From contig NZ_JBNNWS010000016.1 in assembly GCF_050281185.1 (NCBI RefSeq), positions 62,001 to 126,000 of the forward strand: DNA of 64,000 nucleotides, written 5' to 3'. Origin of the DNA: Heyndrickxia sp050281185 (GTDB lineage: Bacteria > Bacillota > Bacilli > Bacillales > Bacillaceae_C). Shown piece by piece: positions 44,302 to 53,654 of the stretch. The notes below the pieces were generated by a model. The model made no database searches. It was given only the letters and a program-made list of their open reading frames with translations, and was not told where the DNA came from. Position 1 is the stretch's first letter; the number at the start of each line of letters is the position of its first letter. The position numbers were made by a program, and so were the translations under genes.

Positions 44302-46422
44302 TTATTCATGAAAAATCTTTTCTACAACTTTTTTCGATGCTTCACCATTATCCCAGTCACAAAACCTTAGATAAAATTGGTCATAAATTTCTCGATATTG
44401 ATCATTAACTTTATCAATGTTAGCAATAGCATCAATGACCTCATCAGATGTTCTTAGTAATGGACCTGGGACCTCATTTTCAATATTAATATAAAAACCT
44501 CTTAGGGTATCACGATATTTCTCTAAATCATAAGTAAAGAATAAAATCGGTCTTTTTAAATTAGCATAATCGAAAAATACAGAAGAATAATCTGTAATTA
44601 ATATATCTGAGATTAAGTATAATTCTGCGATATCATCGTATTTTGAGAAATTATATGCAAATCCTTCTAATCCGCTTGTCTCAATGTCATCTGCAATAAA
44701 ATAATGCATTCTTAAAGCAACTACATATTCATTACCAAGCTGCTCTTTCAGTTTTTGTAAATCTAATTTTAAATTAAATTTATATTTTCCAGGTTCATAG
44801 AATTCGTCATCTCTCCATGTTGGAGCATAAAGAATGACTTTCTTATCAAGGGGAATATTTAACTTCCCTTTAAGGCTCCTAATGTACGCTTCATTATTCT
44901 TTTGATATAAAATATCATTTCGCGGGTAGCCAAACTCTAACATCGTTTTCTCAAACTTAAAGGCCCTTCTAAATATTTCTGAAGAATATTGATTCGGAGA
45001 GATTAAATAATCCCAACGTCTAGACTGCTGATAGAAATGCTTTTTATAATTTGGATTGGCTGAATAGATATCATTCATATCAAACACCAGTTTTTTCAAT
45101 GGAGTACCGTGCCATGTTTGTAAATAAATATTCCCCGGGCGTTTATTTAAATGTAATGGTAAACGTGAATTACTTACCCAATATTTTGATGTAGCTAGAT
45201 AATAATAATAGGACAAGCTAAAACGTTTTACTTGTTTCGCATTTCCTTGAATGTCTCTTCCTTTTTTATTAAAAATCCAGACGTATTTGTAATTCATATT
45301 ATTTTGTAACATATACTCATAGATGTATTTTGGACTATCAGAATAATTTTTTCCTAAAAAACTCTCGAAAACAATCGTTCTTTCTTTTAACGGCAACTTC
45401 ATAAATAGTGTTCTGTATAATTGAATATAAATTTTTCGCTTACTCCCAATCGCCCTTTTTATATTTCTTGCAAAATGATGGAAGCTCATTAGCTTTGAGA
45501 ATTGATCTTGTTTTCTTTTCAGCAAAAACTTAAATTCATTTCGTACAACCATGTTCAACCTTTTCCATTTTGACTGATCCACTTTTTCTGCAGAAATTGC
45601 AACTTCATTGAAATAGTTATTGATAATATCTCGTTTAGAAAATAGCATTACAATATTTTTTCTGTAAAAATTTAAAAATAACTCATCTAAATAAGTAATA
45701 GCACGATCATTGTTTTTATATTCTTCTTTTAAATCATTAAAAATACTTAAAAAATCCATTAAAATTTTTTCATTTTCACGCTGCATTATAGCTGGATTTG
45801 AGATTGGATCGTTGCGCAATCTTTTAAAATAATAACAGGATCGGACATAGGAAGTAGACTCCATACGTTGCACCATTTGAGTGATAAAGGGTAACTCGGA
45901 ATAACATTCTACCTTCTCTGAAAATCTTAAATGATTTTTATTAACAAATTCCGTAGAAATTAATCTATGTAAAATGGAACAATTTCTAAAATGTCTGTTT
46001 AGGTTTGTAATTTCTACTAGCTCAATCTCTAATTCTATGTTTTTACTATCCTCTTTTGTTTTTATTTTCCTTTGCTGTCCGGAAATCATATTATTATCGC
46101 CGATGTTTTCCACTAACAACTGAATGGCATCAAGTGAAAGAAAATCATCACTATCAAGAAAATAAACATAATCTCCTGTTGCATTTTTTATTCCTAAATT
46201 CCTTGAATAACCGACTCCTTTGTTTTCACTTAAGTGAATGGAGTGAATTCTTTCGTCTTTATCGGAAAACTCTTTCATAATTTCCTGTGATTGATCTGTT
46301 GATCCATCATTGATTAACAAAATTTCAATATTTTTATAGGTTTGATTTACTACTGAATCTAAGCAATCCGATAAAAACTCAGAAGTATTATAGATAGGAA
46401 TAATAATTGAAACTTTTTTCAT
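44302..46422 (-). CDS. GT2 glycosyltransferase - CDP-glycerol glycerophosphotransferase fusion
   Basis: 706-residue bifunctional-looking protein. Residues 1-110 are a GT-A family-2 domain (VSIIIPIYN, NDGSTD at 38-43, FLDSDD at 88-93). About 110-340 is helical linker. About 345-700 is a full Glyphos_transf domain (TWHGTPLKKL near 434, GYPRND, YAPTWRDDE, RMHY, ITDYSSVFFDYA). It could add both a sugar and glycerol-phosphate to make a sugar-containing chain. Start ATG 46422 fits the GT2 start MKKVSIIIP, though the GGAGAG site is rather far (about 14 nt). Single gene with its own terminator. Confidence 0.82.
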   Translation of the reverse strand: MKKVSIIIPIYNTSEFLSDCLDSVVNQTYKNIEILLINDGSTDQSQEIMKEFSDKDERIHSIHLSENKGVGYSRNLGIKNATGDYVYFLDSDDFLSLDAIQLLVENIGDNNMISGQQRKIKTKEDSKNIELEIELVEITNLNRHFRNCSILHRLISTEFVNKNHLRFSEKVECYSELPFITQMVQRMESTSYVRSCYYFKRLRNDPISNPAIMQRENEKILMDFLSIFNDLKEEYKNNDRAITYLDELFLNFYRKNIVMLFSKRDIINNYFNEVAISAEKVDQSKWKRLNMVVRNEFKFLLKRKQDQFSKLMSFHHFARNIKRAIGSKRKIYIQLYRTLFMKLPLKERTIVFESFLGKNYSDSPKYIYEYMLQNNMNYKYVWIFNKKGRDIQGNAKQVKRFSLSYYYYLATSKYWVSNSRLPLHLNKRPGNIYLQTWHGTPLKKLVFDMNDIYSANPNYKKHFYQQSRRWDYLISPNQYSSEIFRRAFKFEKTMLEFGYPRNDILYQKNNEAYIRSLKGKLNIPLDKKVILYAPTWRDDEFYEPGKYKFNLKLDLQKLKEQLGNEYVVALRMHYFIADDIETSGLEGFAYNFSKYDDIAELYLISDILITDYSSVFFDYANLKRPILFFTYDLEKYRDTLRGFYINIENEVPGPLLRTSDEVIDAIANIDKVNDQYREIYDQFYLRFCDWDNGEASKKVVEKIFHE

Positions 46423-46762
46423 TTTTTTTAGGTTAACTCTCCTTAATTTGATAATTTTGAGATGGCTTTTTAGATAAACAAAAAAATTCCACATAAAAGG
46501 AATTGTTAAAATTTACTTTTATTAAAAAACTTTCATCTAATATTCATTATAAATTTAACATAAATAATAAAAAATTTCATTTGTCTATTGAAATTTCCCT
46601 TTATCTTTATTTCAAAAAGAACAAAAATTACCAAGTGAAATTATAAAATCCTTTTCAACTACCCATACTATGGAGAGAAATGTAATGATCTTCCATAGGA
46701 AAGATGAATAAGAGTCATTGACTACAATTAATCAGCTTTTCATGGGTTTTGCGGAGGAAGAA
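46423..46762. other. Divergent intergenic region between two fusion genes
   Basis: 340 bp, extremely A/T-rich, between the minus-strand GT2-Glyphos gene and the plus-strand Glyphos-GT4 gene. It must hold promoters for both. I see no clear palindrome or repeat. Confidence 0.5.
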
Positions 46763-49285
46763 ATGGTTATCAAAAAAATTAACAGTAAAACATTAAAAAG
46801 GAGACTTTACTTTGTACTTAGCCCATTAAAAAGATATCTCCTTGATAAAGGATTTCGAAAACGAGCGATTTATACAAAATATATGAATAAGAAACCGATT
46901 AATGAAAAAATGATTTTTTACGAGGCATACCATGGTCAGAGTATGACTGGCAATCCATATGCTGTGTTCAAATATTTAATTGAACATCCGAGCTTTCAAA
47001 ATTATCTGCATGTATGGGCTATTAAGGATAAAGCGGAAATTCAGGAAGATTATAAAAAAAAACCTAATGTATATTTTGTTCGTTATCAGAGTATTGCCTA
47101 TGTGAAATGCCTTGCTACCGCAAAATATTTAATTAACGATACAACTTTCCCTTATTATTTCCACAAAAGAAAAGAGCAGATCTATGTTAATATCTGGCAC
47201 GGTACTCCATTAAAAACGATGGGGATTGATATTAAAAATCGGGGGCTATCCGATCATAAAAATATCCAGAGAAACTTTTTATTTGCTGATTATATGGTTA
47301 ATCCAAATCAATTTACCGCTGAAAAATTGCTGAAATCACATGAAGTATATACCATTTTCAATGGAAAGGTTTTGGATACAGGTTACCCTCGTGTTGATTT
47401 AATGTTTCATGCAGACAAAGAGAAATTAAGGAAAAAGCTGTCTATTCCTTCTCATAAAAACATCATTCTTTATGCCCCAACTTGGCGGGGAAAATTAGGA
47501 GAAGAGAAAAATGAAAGTGAAAAATTATTACATGACATTCAGCAAATTCAAAAGAATATAAGCGACGAGTACGTTGTTCTACTTAAATCACACTACTACG
47601 CTTACAAGTTTTTTAAAGAACAGAAAATGGAGTCTATATGTGTGCCAAATAGGATAGATACGAATGAATTATTATCGATTGTCGATCTTTTAATCACAGA
47701 CTACTCCAGTATTTTCTTTGAATTTCTTCCAACAAACAAATCTATTATTTTTTACACGTATGATGCTGAAGAATATGTGGAGGAACGCGGCACATATATA
47801 GATTTGGATGAACTTCCAGGTCCTATTTGTAAAACGGTGAATGATGTAATTAAGAGTATTCATCATTTAGATGATGAAAAAAGACGGCATCAGGAATCAT
47901 ATGATATTTTTCTAAAAAAATATTGTTACCATGATGATGGTAAAGCAACATCTAGGATTGTTGATATTGTTTTTCTTGGAAAACCAACAGAACACCAAAT
48001 CAAAGTAGGTACTGATAAAACAAAGATTTTAATTTATGGTGGCGGCTTTCTTAATAATGGCATCACTACTTCATTTATAAACTTATTAAATGCAATTGAT
48101 TACAATAAGTATGATGTCACAGTTGTTGACTATGGAAATAATAATAAAGAGGAAAAATTAAATAATATAAAAAAAATTAATAAAAATGTTAAATATTTAT
48201 ATCGAGTCGGTTCATGGAATGCAACTCTATCCGATTGGTATCGGCATAGTTTGATGCTTCGCAGAGGGATTTACACAGAATTTATGGAAAAGACAGTACC
48301 GTCACATATGTACAAAAGAGAATTGGAGCGAATGATTGGCGGAGCTAAATTTGATATAGGCATTGATTTTAGTGGATACAGTCCATTCTGGGCTATCATT
48401 ATGGCATTTGGCGATTTTAAAAAGAAAAGCATTTATTTACATAATGATATGGGACAGGAAATCCAGAAAAAGGTAAATAATAGATATCCTCACCGTAAGA
48501 ATTTAAAGGTCATTTTTTCACTTTATAACTATTTCGATAAAGTGATATCAGTATCCAATCTTACAAATGAACAAAACCGGAATAGCTTAAGTCATATTGT
48601 AAAGGATCATTTTCATAAAATGGACTTTGTCATAAATACAATTGATTATAAAAAAGTTCTCTCAATGAAAAATGAATACCAATATGAATTTAGTATCGAA
48701 AATGATTTTTCAGCGATTAGTAGTGCAATTGAAAGAAACACATTTCCTATGCCTAATAAAAGTGACATCAACTTTATTAATATTGGAAGACTTGGTCCTG
48801 AAAAGGATCAAGAAAAATTAATAAATTCTTTTTCAGAAGTTGTTAAAAATAATGACTCTGTGAAGCTTTATATTGTAGGGGATGGGGTTTTGAAAGAGGA
48901 TTTATTCAATCAAGTTGAAAGACTTAAATTAGAAGATAAAGTGATCTTTACTGGTCAGATTAATAATCCTTATTTTTTGTTAAATCAATGTGATTGTTTT
49001 GTTCTTTCGTCAAATCATGAAGGCCAGCCGATGGTTTTACTTGAAGCACTTATTTTAAAGAAGCCTATTATTGTTACTGATATACCAGGTTCTAGAAGTG
49101 TAGTTGGAGATGGATATGGGTTAATTGTTGACAACTCTGTTAACGGATTAATAAGTGGGATGAATCAATTTATAGAAGAAAGAAAGCTAGCTATGAATGA
49201 TTTTGATTACGAGAAATATAGTGCTGAGGCAATCAATATGTTTTATGAAAAGGTTTGCAGCTTAGAAGCTGGAGGTGAAGGATGA
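46763..49285 (+). CDS. CDP-glycerol glycerophosphotransferase - GT4 glycosyltransferase fusion
   Basis: 840-residue protein with the domain order opposite to its neighbour. Residues ~45-405 form a Glyphos_transf domain (NIWHGTPLKTM near 145, GYPRVD, YAPTWRGK, LLKSHYY, ITDYSSIFFEF). Residues ~418-840 form a GT-B family-4 domain (ILIYGGGFLNNGITTSF, NIGRLGPEKDQEKLI near 672, SSNHEGQPMVLLEAL near 749). ATG at 46763 is chosen over a TTG 45 nt upstream because GGAGG lies five bases before it. On the plus strand, unlike most tag genes here. Dual activity is inferred, not known. Confidence 0.82.
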   Translation: MVIKKINSKTLKRRLYFVLSPLKRYLLDKGFRKRAIYTKYMNKKPINEKMIFYEAYHGQSMTGNPYAVFKYLIEHPSFQNYLHVWAIKDKAEIQEDYKKKPNVYFVRYQSIAYVKCLATAKYLINDTTFPYYFHKRKEQIYVNIWHGTPLKTMGIDIKNRGLSDHKNIQRNFLFADYMVNPNQFTAEKLLKSHEVYTIFNGKVLDTGYPRVDLMFHADKEKLRKKLSIPSHKNIILYAPTWRGKLGEEKNESEKLLHDIQQIQKNISDEYVVLLKSHYYAYKFFKEQKMESICVPNRIDTNELLSIVDLLITDYSSIFFEFLPTNKSIIFYTYDAEEYVEERGTYIDLDELPGPICKTVNDVIKSIHHLDDEKRRHQESYDIFLKKYCYHDDGKATSRIVDIVFLGKPTEHQIKVGTDKTKILIYGGGFLNNGITTSFINLLNAIDYNKYDVTVVDYGNNNKEEKLNNIKKINKNVKYLYRVGSWNATLSDWYRHSLMLRRGIYTEFMEKTVPSHMYKRELERMIGGAKFDIGIDFSGYSPFWAIIMAFGDFKKKSIYLHNDMGQEIQKKVNNRYPHRKNLKVIFSLYNYFDKVISVSNLTNEQNRNSLSHIVKDHFHKMDFVINTIDYKKVLSMKNEYQYEFSIENDFSAISSAIERNTFPMPNKSDINFINIGRLGPEKDQEKLINSFSEVVKNNDSVKLYIVGDGVLKEDLFNQVERLKLEDKVIFTGQINNPYFLLNQCDCFVLSSNHEGQPMVLLEALILKKPIIVTDIPGSRSVVGDGYGLIVDNSVNGLISGMNQFIEERKLAMNDFDYEKYSAEAINMFYEKVCSLEAGGEG

Positions 49286-49290
49286 GATTC

Positions 49291-49320
49291 AAAGAAATCG
49301 GCTAGTTAGCCGATTTCTTT
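49291..49320. terminator. Bidirectional terminator between the Glyphos-GT4 gene and galU copy 2
   Basis: Perfect 14-bp stem (49291-49304 and 49307-49320) with A-run/T-run flanks, 5 bp after the stop of the plus-strand gene and 10 bp before the end of galU copy 2. Confidence 0.9.
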
Positions 49321-49330
49321 ATCTCACTAG

Positions 49331-50209
49331 TTATATTTTTTGTTTCAATAGTAATTCTTCCATAAACTTCAATACATCTTCTTGCAGTTCCTCATTTTGT
49401 AAAGCAAATTCAATCGTTGTTTTGACGAATCCTAATGTTTCACCAACATCAAAGCGTTTACCTTCAAAGTCGTATGCAAAGACACTTTGAACATCGTTTA
49501 ATTTTTGAATCGCATCTGTCAACTGAATTTCTCCTCCAGCACCTGCTTCTTGTTTTTCCAAAAATGAAAATATTTCAGGTGTTAGAATGTATCGTCCCAT
49601 TATTCCTAAGTTAGATGGTGCTGTTCCCGGATCGGGTTTTTCTACAAAATAATTCACTTCATACAGTCTGTCTTCTTGATTTGCCGGATCAATAATTCCA
49701 TAACGATAAGTTTCCTCTTCCGGTACTTGCTGTACCCCAATAACCGATGAATTTGTCTCTTCAAATTGCTTGATTAGCTGCAGTAAACAAGGAGTTTCAC
49801 TTTGAACTATATCATCTCCTAAAAGCACGGCGAATGGTTCATTACCTATAAATTTTCTCGCACACCAGATGGCATGACCTAAACCCTTTGGTTCCTTTTG
49901 ACGGATATAATGGATGGTCGCTAAATTTGATGAGTATTGTACTTTATTTAACAAATCAAATTTTCCTTTATTAACTAAATTCAACTCTAATTCTGGAGCA
50001 TTGTCAAAATGATCCTCAATTGCACGTTTTCCTTTACCAGTTACAATAATAATATCCTCAATTCCCGATGCAACCGCTTCTTCGACTATGTATTGAATCG
50101 TTGGTTTGTCAACTATCGGCAGCATTTCCTTTGGCATCGCTTTTGTTGCTGGTAAAAATCTAGTACCTAATCCAGCAGCAGGAATGATCGCCTTCCTAAC
50201 TTTATTCAT
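49331..50209 (-). CDS. gtaB: UTP-glucose-1-phosphate uridylyltransferase, copy 2
   Basis: Second GalU-type enzyme, 292 residues, with AAGLGTRFLPATKAMPKEML, VDKPTIQYIV, NYFVEKPD and FDVGETLGF. It differs from copy 1 throughout the middle (e.g. LVNKGKFDLLNKV versus LIQKEKFELLEKV) and at the C-terminus, so it is an older paralogue and not a sequencing duplicate. ATG at 50209 follows GGGGGGAAGG. It marks the right border of the surface-polymer locus. Confidence 0.95.
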   Translation of the reverse strand: MNKVRKAIIPAAGLGTRFLPATKAMPKEMLPIVDKPTIQYIVEEAVASGIEDIIIVTGKGKRAIEDHFDNAPELELNLVNKGKFDLLNKVQYSSNLATIHYIRQKEPKGLGHAIWCARKFIGNEPFAVLLGDDIVQSETPCLLQLIKQFEETNSSVIGVQQVPEEETYRYGIIDPANQEDRLYEVNYFVEKPDPGTAPSNLGIMGRYILTPEIFSFLEKQEAGAGGEIQLTDAIQKLNDVQSVFAYDFEGKRFDVGETLGFVKTTIEFALQNEELQEDVLKFMEELLLKQKI

Positions 50210-50773
50210 GCCTTCCCCCCTATTTTGATGATGTATAGCAGAAACATATGGTGCCTAATTTTTTGTGTATATTAATGTATGAATAATATGTTTGGAATAA
50301 AACTAAATAATTAAGACTCTTTTCTTAAACTTTTGCTTTTAAATCGAAAATCATAAGTAAGAAAGATATATCTTTTAAGAAAAGATGCCCTAAAGCTACA
50401 TGATATTAGGATGATAGCCCATATACGAAATAGCAGCAGGTTAAAATCGGCTTTAAGATTTTTAACAATCAATGTGAAAACAGCCTTACATTAATATTTA
50501 CAACAAACTTGATGAAATTTCCTTCTCGTTTCCTAGCGGACAATAAAAAAACTACTCCATTCTTACATGGAGTAGTTCTGCTCGTTATTGTTTGGCTTCA
50601 TTTGAATAGATTGTTTCTTTTTGGATAAGTTCTCATTCTATATTAATTTTGGTGATAAGCTCTTTTCCCTATATAATAAATTCCATTCAAATTGGAAGAT
50701 AAATTCGAATCGTAAAAATCCTAATACCGATTTTTACTTATTTTAAGAAACAACAAAGCTTACGAAAAGAGCC
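50210..50773. other. Intergenic region with degenerate MITE-like ends (galU2-uvrA)
   Basis: 564 bp without a gene. AAGACTCTTTTCTTAAACTTTTGC (split here: 50313 onward) and the inverted AAGCTTACGAAAAGAGCCTT ending at the uvrA stop codon (50748-50776) resemble the terminal repeats of the element at 12300-12533; a further GAAAACAGCCTT lies at 50477-50488. The core between is not GC-rich. A hairpin terminator is at 50544-50577. Confidence 0.45.
50544..50577 (-). terminator. Terminator downstream of uvrA
   Basis: Stem AACTACTCCAT/ATGGAGTAGTT (50550-50560 and 50567-50577), 6-nt loop, then TTTTTTT on the minus strand. About 200 bp past the uvrA stop. Confidence 0.85.
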
Positions 50774-53647
50774 TTATTGTTTCACTTTCTCTTTTTCTTC
50801 CACTTTCTTATCCATTCGGATTCGATCTCTTTCTAAAATCGGTCTTAAATACTTTCCGGTATAGGATTCAGGGAGTTCAGCTATTTTTTCAGGTGTTCCT
50901 GTCCCCACAATGGTACCGCCTTTTGCACCACCCTCTGGTCCGAGATCGATTAGATAATCCGCGGTTTTAATAACGTCAAGATTATGTTCAATGACCAAAA
51001 CAGTGTCACCATTATCGACTAGTCGCTGTAATACATCAAGAAGTCTTGATATATCATCGACATGAAGCCCTGTTGTTGGTTCATCAAGTATATATAATGA
51101 CTTCCCATTCGATCTTCTATGGAGCTCAGATGCCAATTTAACACGTTGTGCCTCCCCGCCTGAAAGGGTCGTAGCAGGCTGCCCAAGTTGAATATAACCT
51201 AAGCCTACATCTAATATCGTTTGCAGCTTCCGTTTAATTTTAGGAATATTTTCGAAAAACTCTACAGAATCTTCGACTGTCATATTAAGTACATCTGCTA
51301 TATTTATTCCTTTATATTTCACTTCTAATGTTTCACGATTATAACGCTTTCCATGACATACTTCACATGGAACATACACATCTGGAAGGAAATGCATTTC
51401 AATTTTAATAATTCCATCACCACGGCACGCTTCACAGCGGCCGCCTTTCACATTAAAACTAAATCGCCCTTTTTTATACCCGCGGATTTTTGCTTCATTG
51501 GTAGCTGCAAACACATCACGAATATCATCGAATACTCCAGTGTAGGTTGCTGGGTTTGAACGAGGTGTACGACCAATAGGTGACTGATCAATATCGATTA
51601 CTTTTTCAAGATAATCAATTCCTTTTATCTCTTTATGCTCACCAGGCTTAGCTTTCGCACGATTTAGCTTTTGTGCCAAGGTCTTGTGTAAAACTTCGTT
51701 AACTAAAGTACTTTTCCCTGAACCTGATACACCAGTTACAGCTACAAAACTTCCTAGCGGGAACTTTACACTGATATTTTTAAGATTATTTTCTTTTGCA
51801 CCCTTAATTTCTATATATCGACCATCAGGCTTGCGTCGATTAATCGGAAGAGGGATAAACTTTTTCCCTGATAAATACTGCCCCGTTAAGGAGTGAGGAT
51901 CATTCATAACTTCCTCAGGTGTTCCTGCCGATATAATTTCTCCACCATGAACCCCAGCCCCTGGACCAATATCGATTAAATAGTCAGCAGCAAGCATCGT
52001 GTCTTCATCATGTTCAACAACAATTAACGTATTGCCAATGTCTCTCATATTTTGAAGAGTTTGAATCAGTCGGTCATTATCCCGTTGGTGTAAACCAATT
52101 GAAGGCTCATCTAAAATATAAAGAACACCTGTAAGCCTTGAACCAATTTGCGTTGCTAGACGAATCCGTTGTGCCTCCCCGCCAGACAAAGTTCCTGCTG
52201 CACGGCTTAATGTCAAATATTCCAAACCGACATTGACAAGAAAGCCAAGTCGTTCACGGATTTCCCGGAGAACTAAATTAGCAATTTGTTTTTCTTTTTC
52301 AGTAAGATCAAGCTGTAAAAATAATTGATCAGCATTTTCAATGGAGAGCTCTGTTACCTCTCCAATATGTTTGTTATTAATTTTTACGGCTAGGGTCTCT
52401 TCTTTTAATCGATAGCCTTTACACTTTGGACATGCTTGTTGTCCCATGTATTTTTCCATTTGCTCACGAATGTAATCAGAACTCGTTTCTCGATATCGTC
52501 TTTCTACATTTCGAATAACGCCTTCAAATTTGATATTGCCTTCGCGAATTTGGCCAAAATCATTTTCATAGCGGAAATAAATTGATTCATCACCACTGCC
52601 AAATAATATTTTATCCAACTGATCTTTAGGGAGATCCTTTACAGGCGTATCCATATCAATACCAAAATGAGTGCAAACCGCTTCTAGCAGTTGTGGATAG
52701 TACTGTGAACTTACCGGCTCCCACGGAGCAATGGCATGTTCTTTTAAAGAAAGTTCAGGATTAGGAATGATTAAATCTTTCTCTACCTCAAGCTTTGTTC
52801 CAAGACCATCACATTCTGGACAAGCACCGAATGGGCTATTAAAAGAAAACATCCTTGGCTCTAATTTATCAATTGAAAATCCACAATGTGGACATGCTAA
52901 ATGTTCGCTAAATAAAAGTTCTTCTTCACCATTGACATCAATAATGACTTTTCCGTCAGCCAATTTTAATGCAGTCTCAAGTGAATCAGCAAGGCGAGAA
53001 GTTACTTCTTCTTTAATAACAATACGATCGACTACCACTTCAATAGAATGCTTTTTATTTTTTTCTAATACAATGTCTTCTCCTAAATCAAGCATCTCTC
53101 CATCAACACGAACACGCACAAAGCCTTGCTTTTTAATGTCCTCCAGGACTTTAACATGGGCACCTTTTCTTCCAGAAACGATTGGTGCCAATACTTGAAG
53201 TTTCGTTCTTTCAGGATATTCCATAATACGATCGACCATTTGTTCAATCGTTTGAGAGGTAATTTCGATTCCGTGTGTTGGACAAATCGGCCTCCCTACT
53301 CTTGCAAATAAAAGCCGTAAATAATCATAGATTTCCGTTACGGTTCCAACAGTCGAGCGTGGATTTCGACTTGTTGTTTTTTGATCAATAGATATGGCTG
53401 GAGACAAGCCTTCAATCGCATCCACATCGGGCTTATCCATCTGTCCTAAAAATTGTCTAGCATAGGCAGATAGTGATTCCACGTATCGACGTTGTCCTTC
53501 TGCATAAATCGTATCAAAAGCTAAAGATGATTTTCCTGATCCAGATAAACCGGTTAAGACAACTAATTGATCTCTTGGGATCGTGACATCAATATTTTTT
53601 AGATTATGTGCTCTCGCTCCTTGAACGATGATTTTATCTTTTGCCAT
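50774..53647 (-). CDS. uvrA: Excinuclease ABC subunit A
   Basis: Damage-recognition ATPase of nucleotide excision repair. The 957-residue protein has two ABC ATPase modules with Walker A GLSGSGKSS (about 33-41) and GVSGSGKST (about 640), ABC signatures LSGGEAQRIRLA and LSGGEAQRVKLA, and two zinc-finger CxxC pairs (CPHCGFSIDK region and CEACRGDG...CEVCHG). ATG at 53647 lies 7 bp after the uvrB stop, giving a uvrB-uvrA operon as in B. subtilis. Confidence 0.98.
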   Translation of the reverse strand: MAKDKIIVQGARAHNLKNIDVTIPRDQLVVLTGLSGSGKSSLAFDTIYAEGQRRYVESLSAYARQFLGQMDKPDVDAIEGLSPAISIDQKTTSRNPRSTVGTVTEIYDYLRLLFARVGRPICPTHGIEITSQTIEQMVDRIMEYPERTKLQVLAPIVSGRKGAHVKVLEDIKKQGFVRVRVDGEMLDLGEDIVLEKNKKHSIEVVVDRIVIKEEVTSRLADSLETALKLADGKVIIDVNGEEELLFSEHLACPHCGFSIDKLEPRMFSFNSPFGACPECDGLGTKLEVEKDLIIPNPELSLKEHAIAPWEPVSSQYYPQLLEAVCTHFGIDMDTPVKDLPKDQLDKILFGSGDESIYFRYENDFGQIREGNIKFEGVIRNVERRYRETSSDYIREQMEKYMGQQACPKCKGYRLKEETLAVKINNKHIGEVTELSIENADQLFLQLDLTEKEKQIANLVLREIRERLGFLVNVGLEYLTLSRAAGTLSGGEAQRIRLATQIGSRLTGVLYILDEPSIGLHQRDNDRLIQTLQNMRDIGNTLIVVEHDEDTMLAADYLIDIGPGAGVHGGEIISAGTPEEVMNDPHSLTGQYLSGKKFIPLPINRRKPDGRYIEIKGAKENNLKNISVKFPLGSFVAVTGVSGSGKSTLVNEVLHKTLAQKLNRAKAKPGEHKEIKGIDYLEKVIDIDQSPIGRTPRSNPATYTGVFDDIRDVFAATNEAKIRGYKKGRFSFNVKGGRCEACRGDGIIKIEMHFLPDVYVPCEVCHGKRYNRETLEVKYKGINIADVLNMTVEDSVEFFENIPKIKRKLQTILDVGLGYIQLGQPATTLSGGEAQRVKLASELHRRSNGKSLYILDEPTTGLHVDDISRLLDVLQRLVDNGDTVLVIEHNLDVIKTADYLIDLGPEGGAKGGTIVGTGTPEKIAELPESYTGKYLRPILERDRIRMDKKVEEKEKVKQ

Positions 53648-53654
53648 TAAAACG

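Noticed and set aside
43211..50209. galU duplication as an assembly artefact
   Set aside because: The two genes differ at many positions including the middle and the C-terminus, so they are real paralogues.
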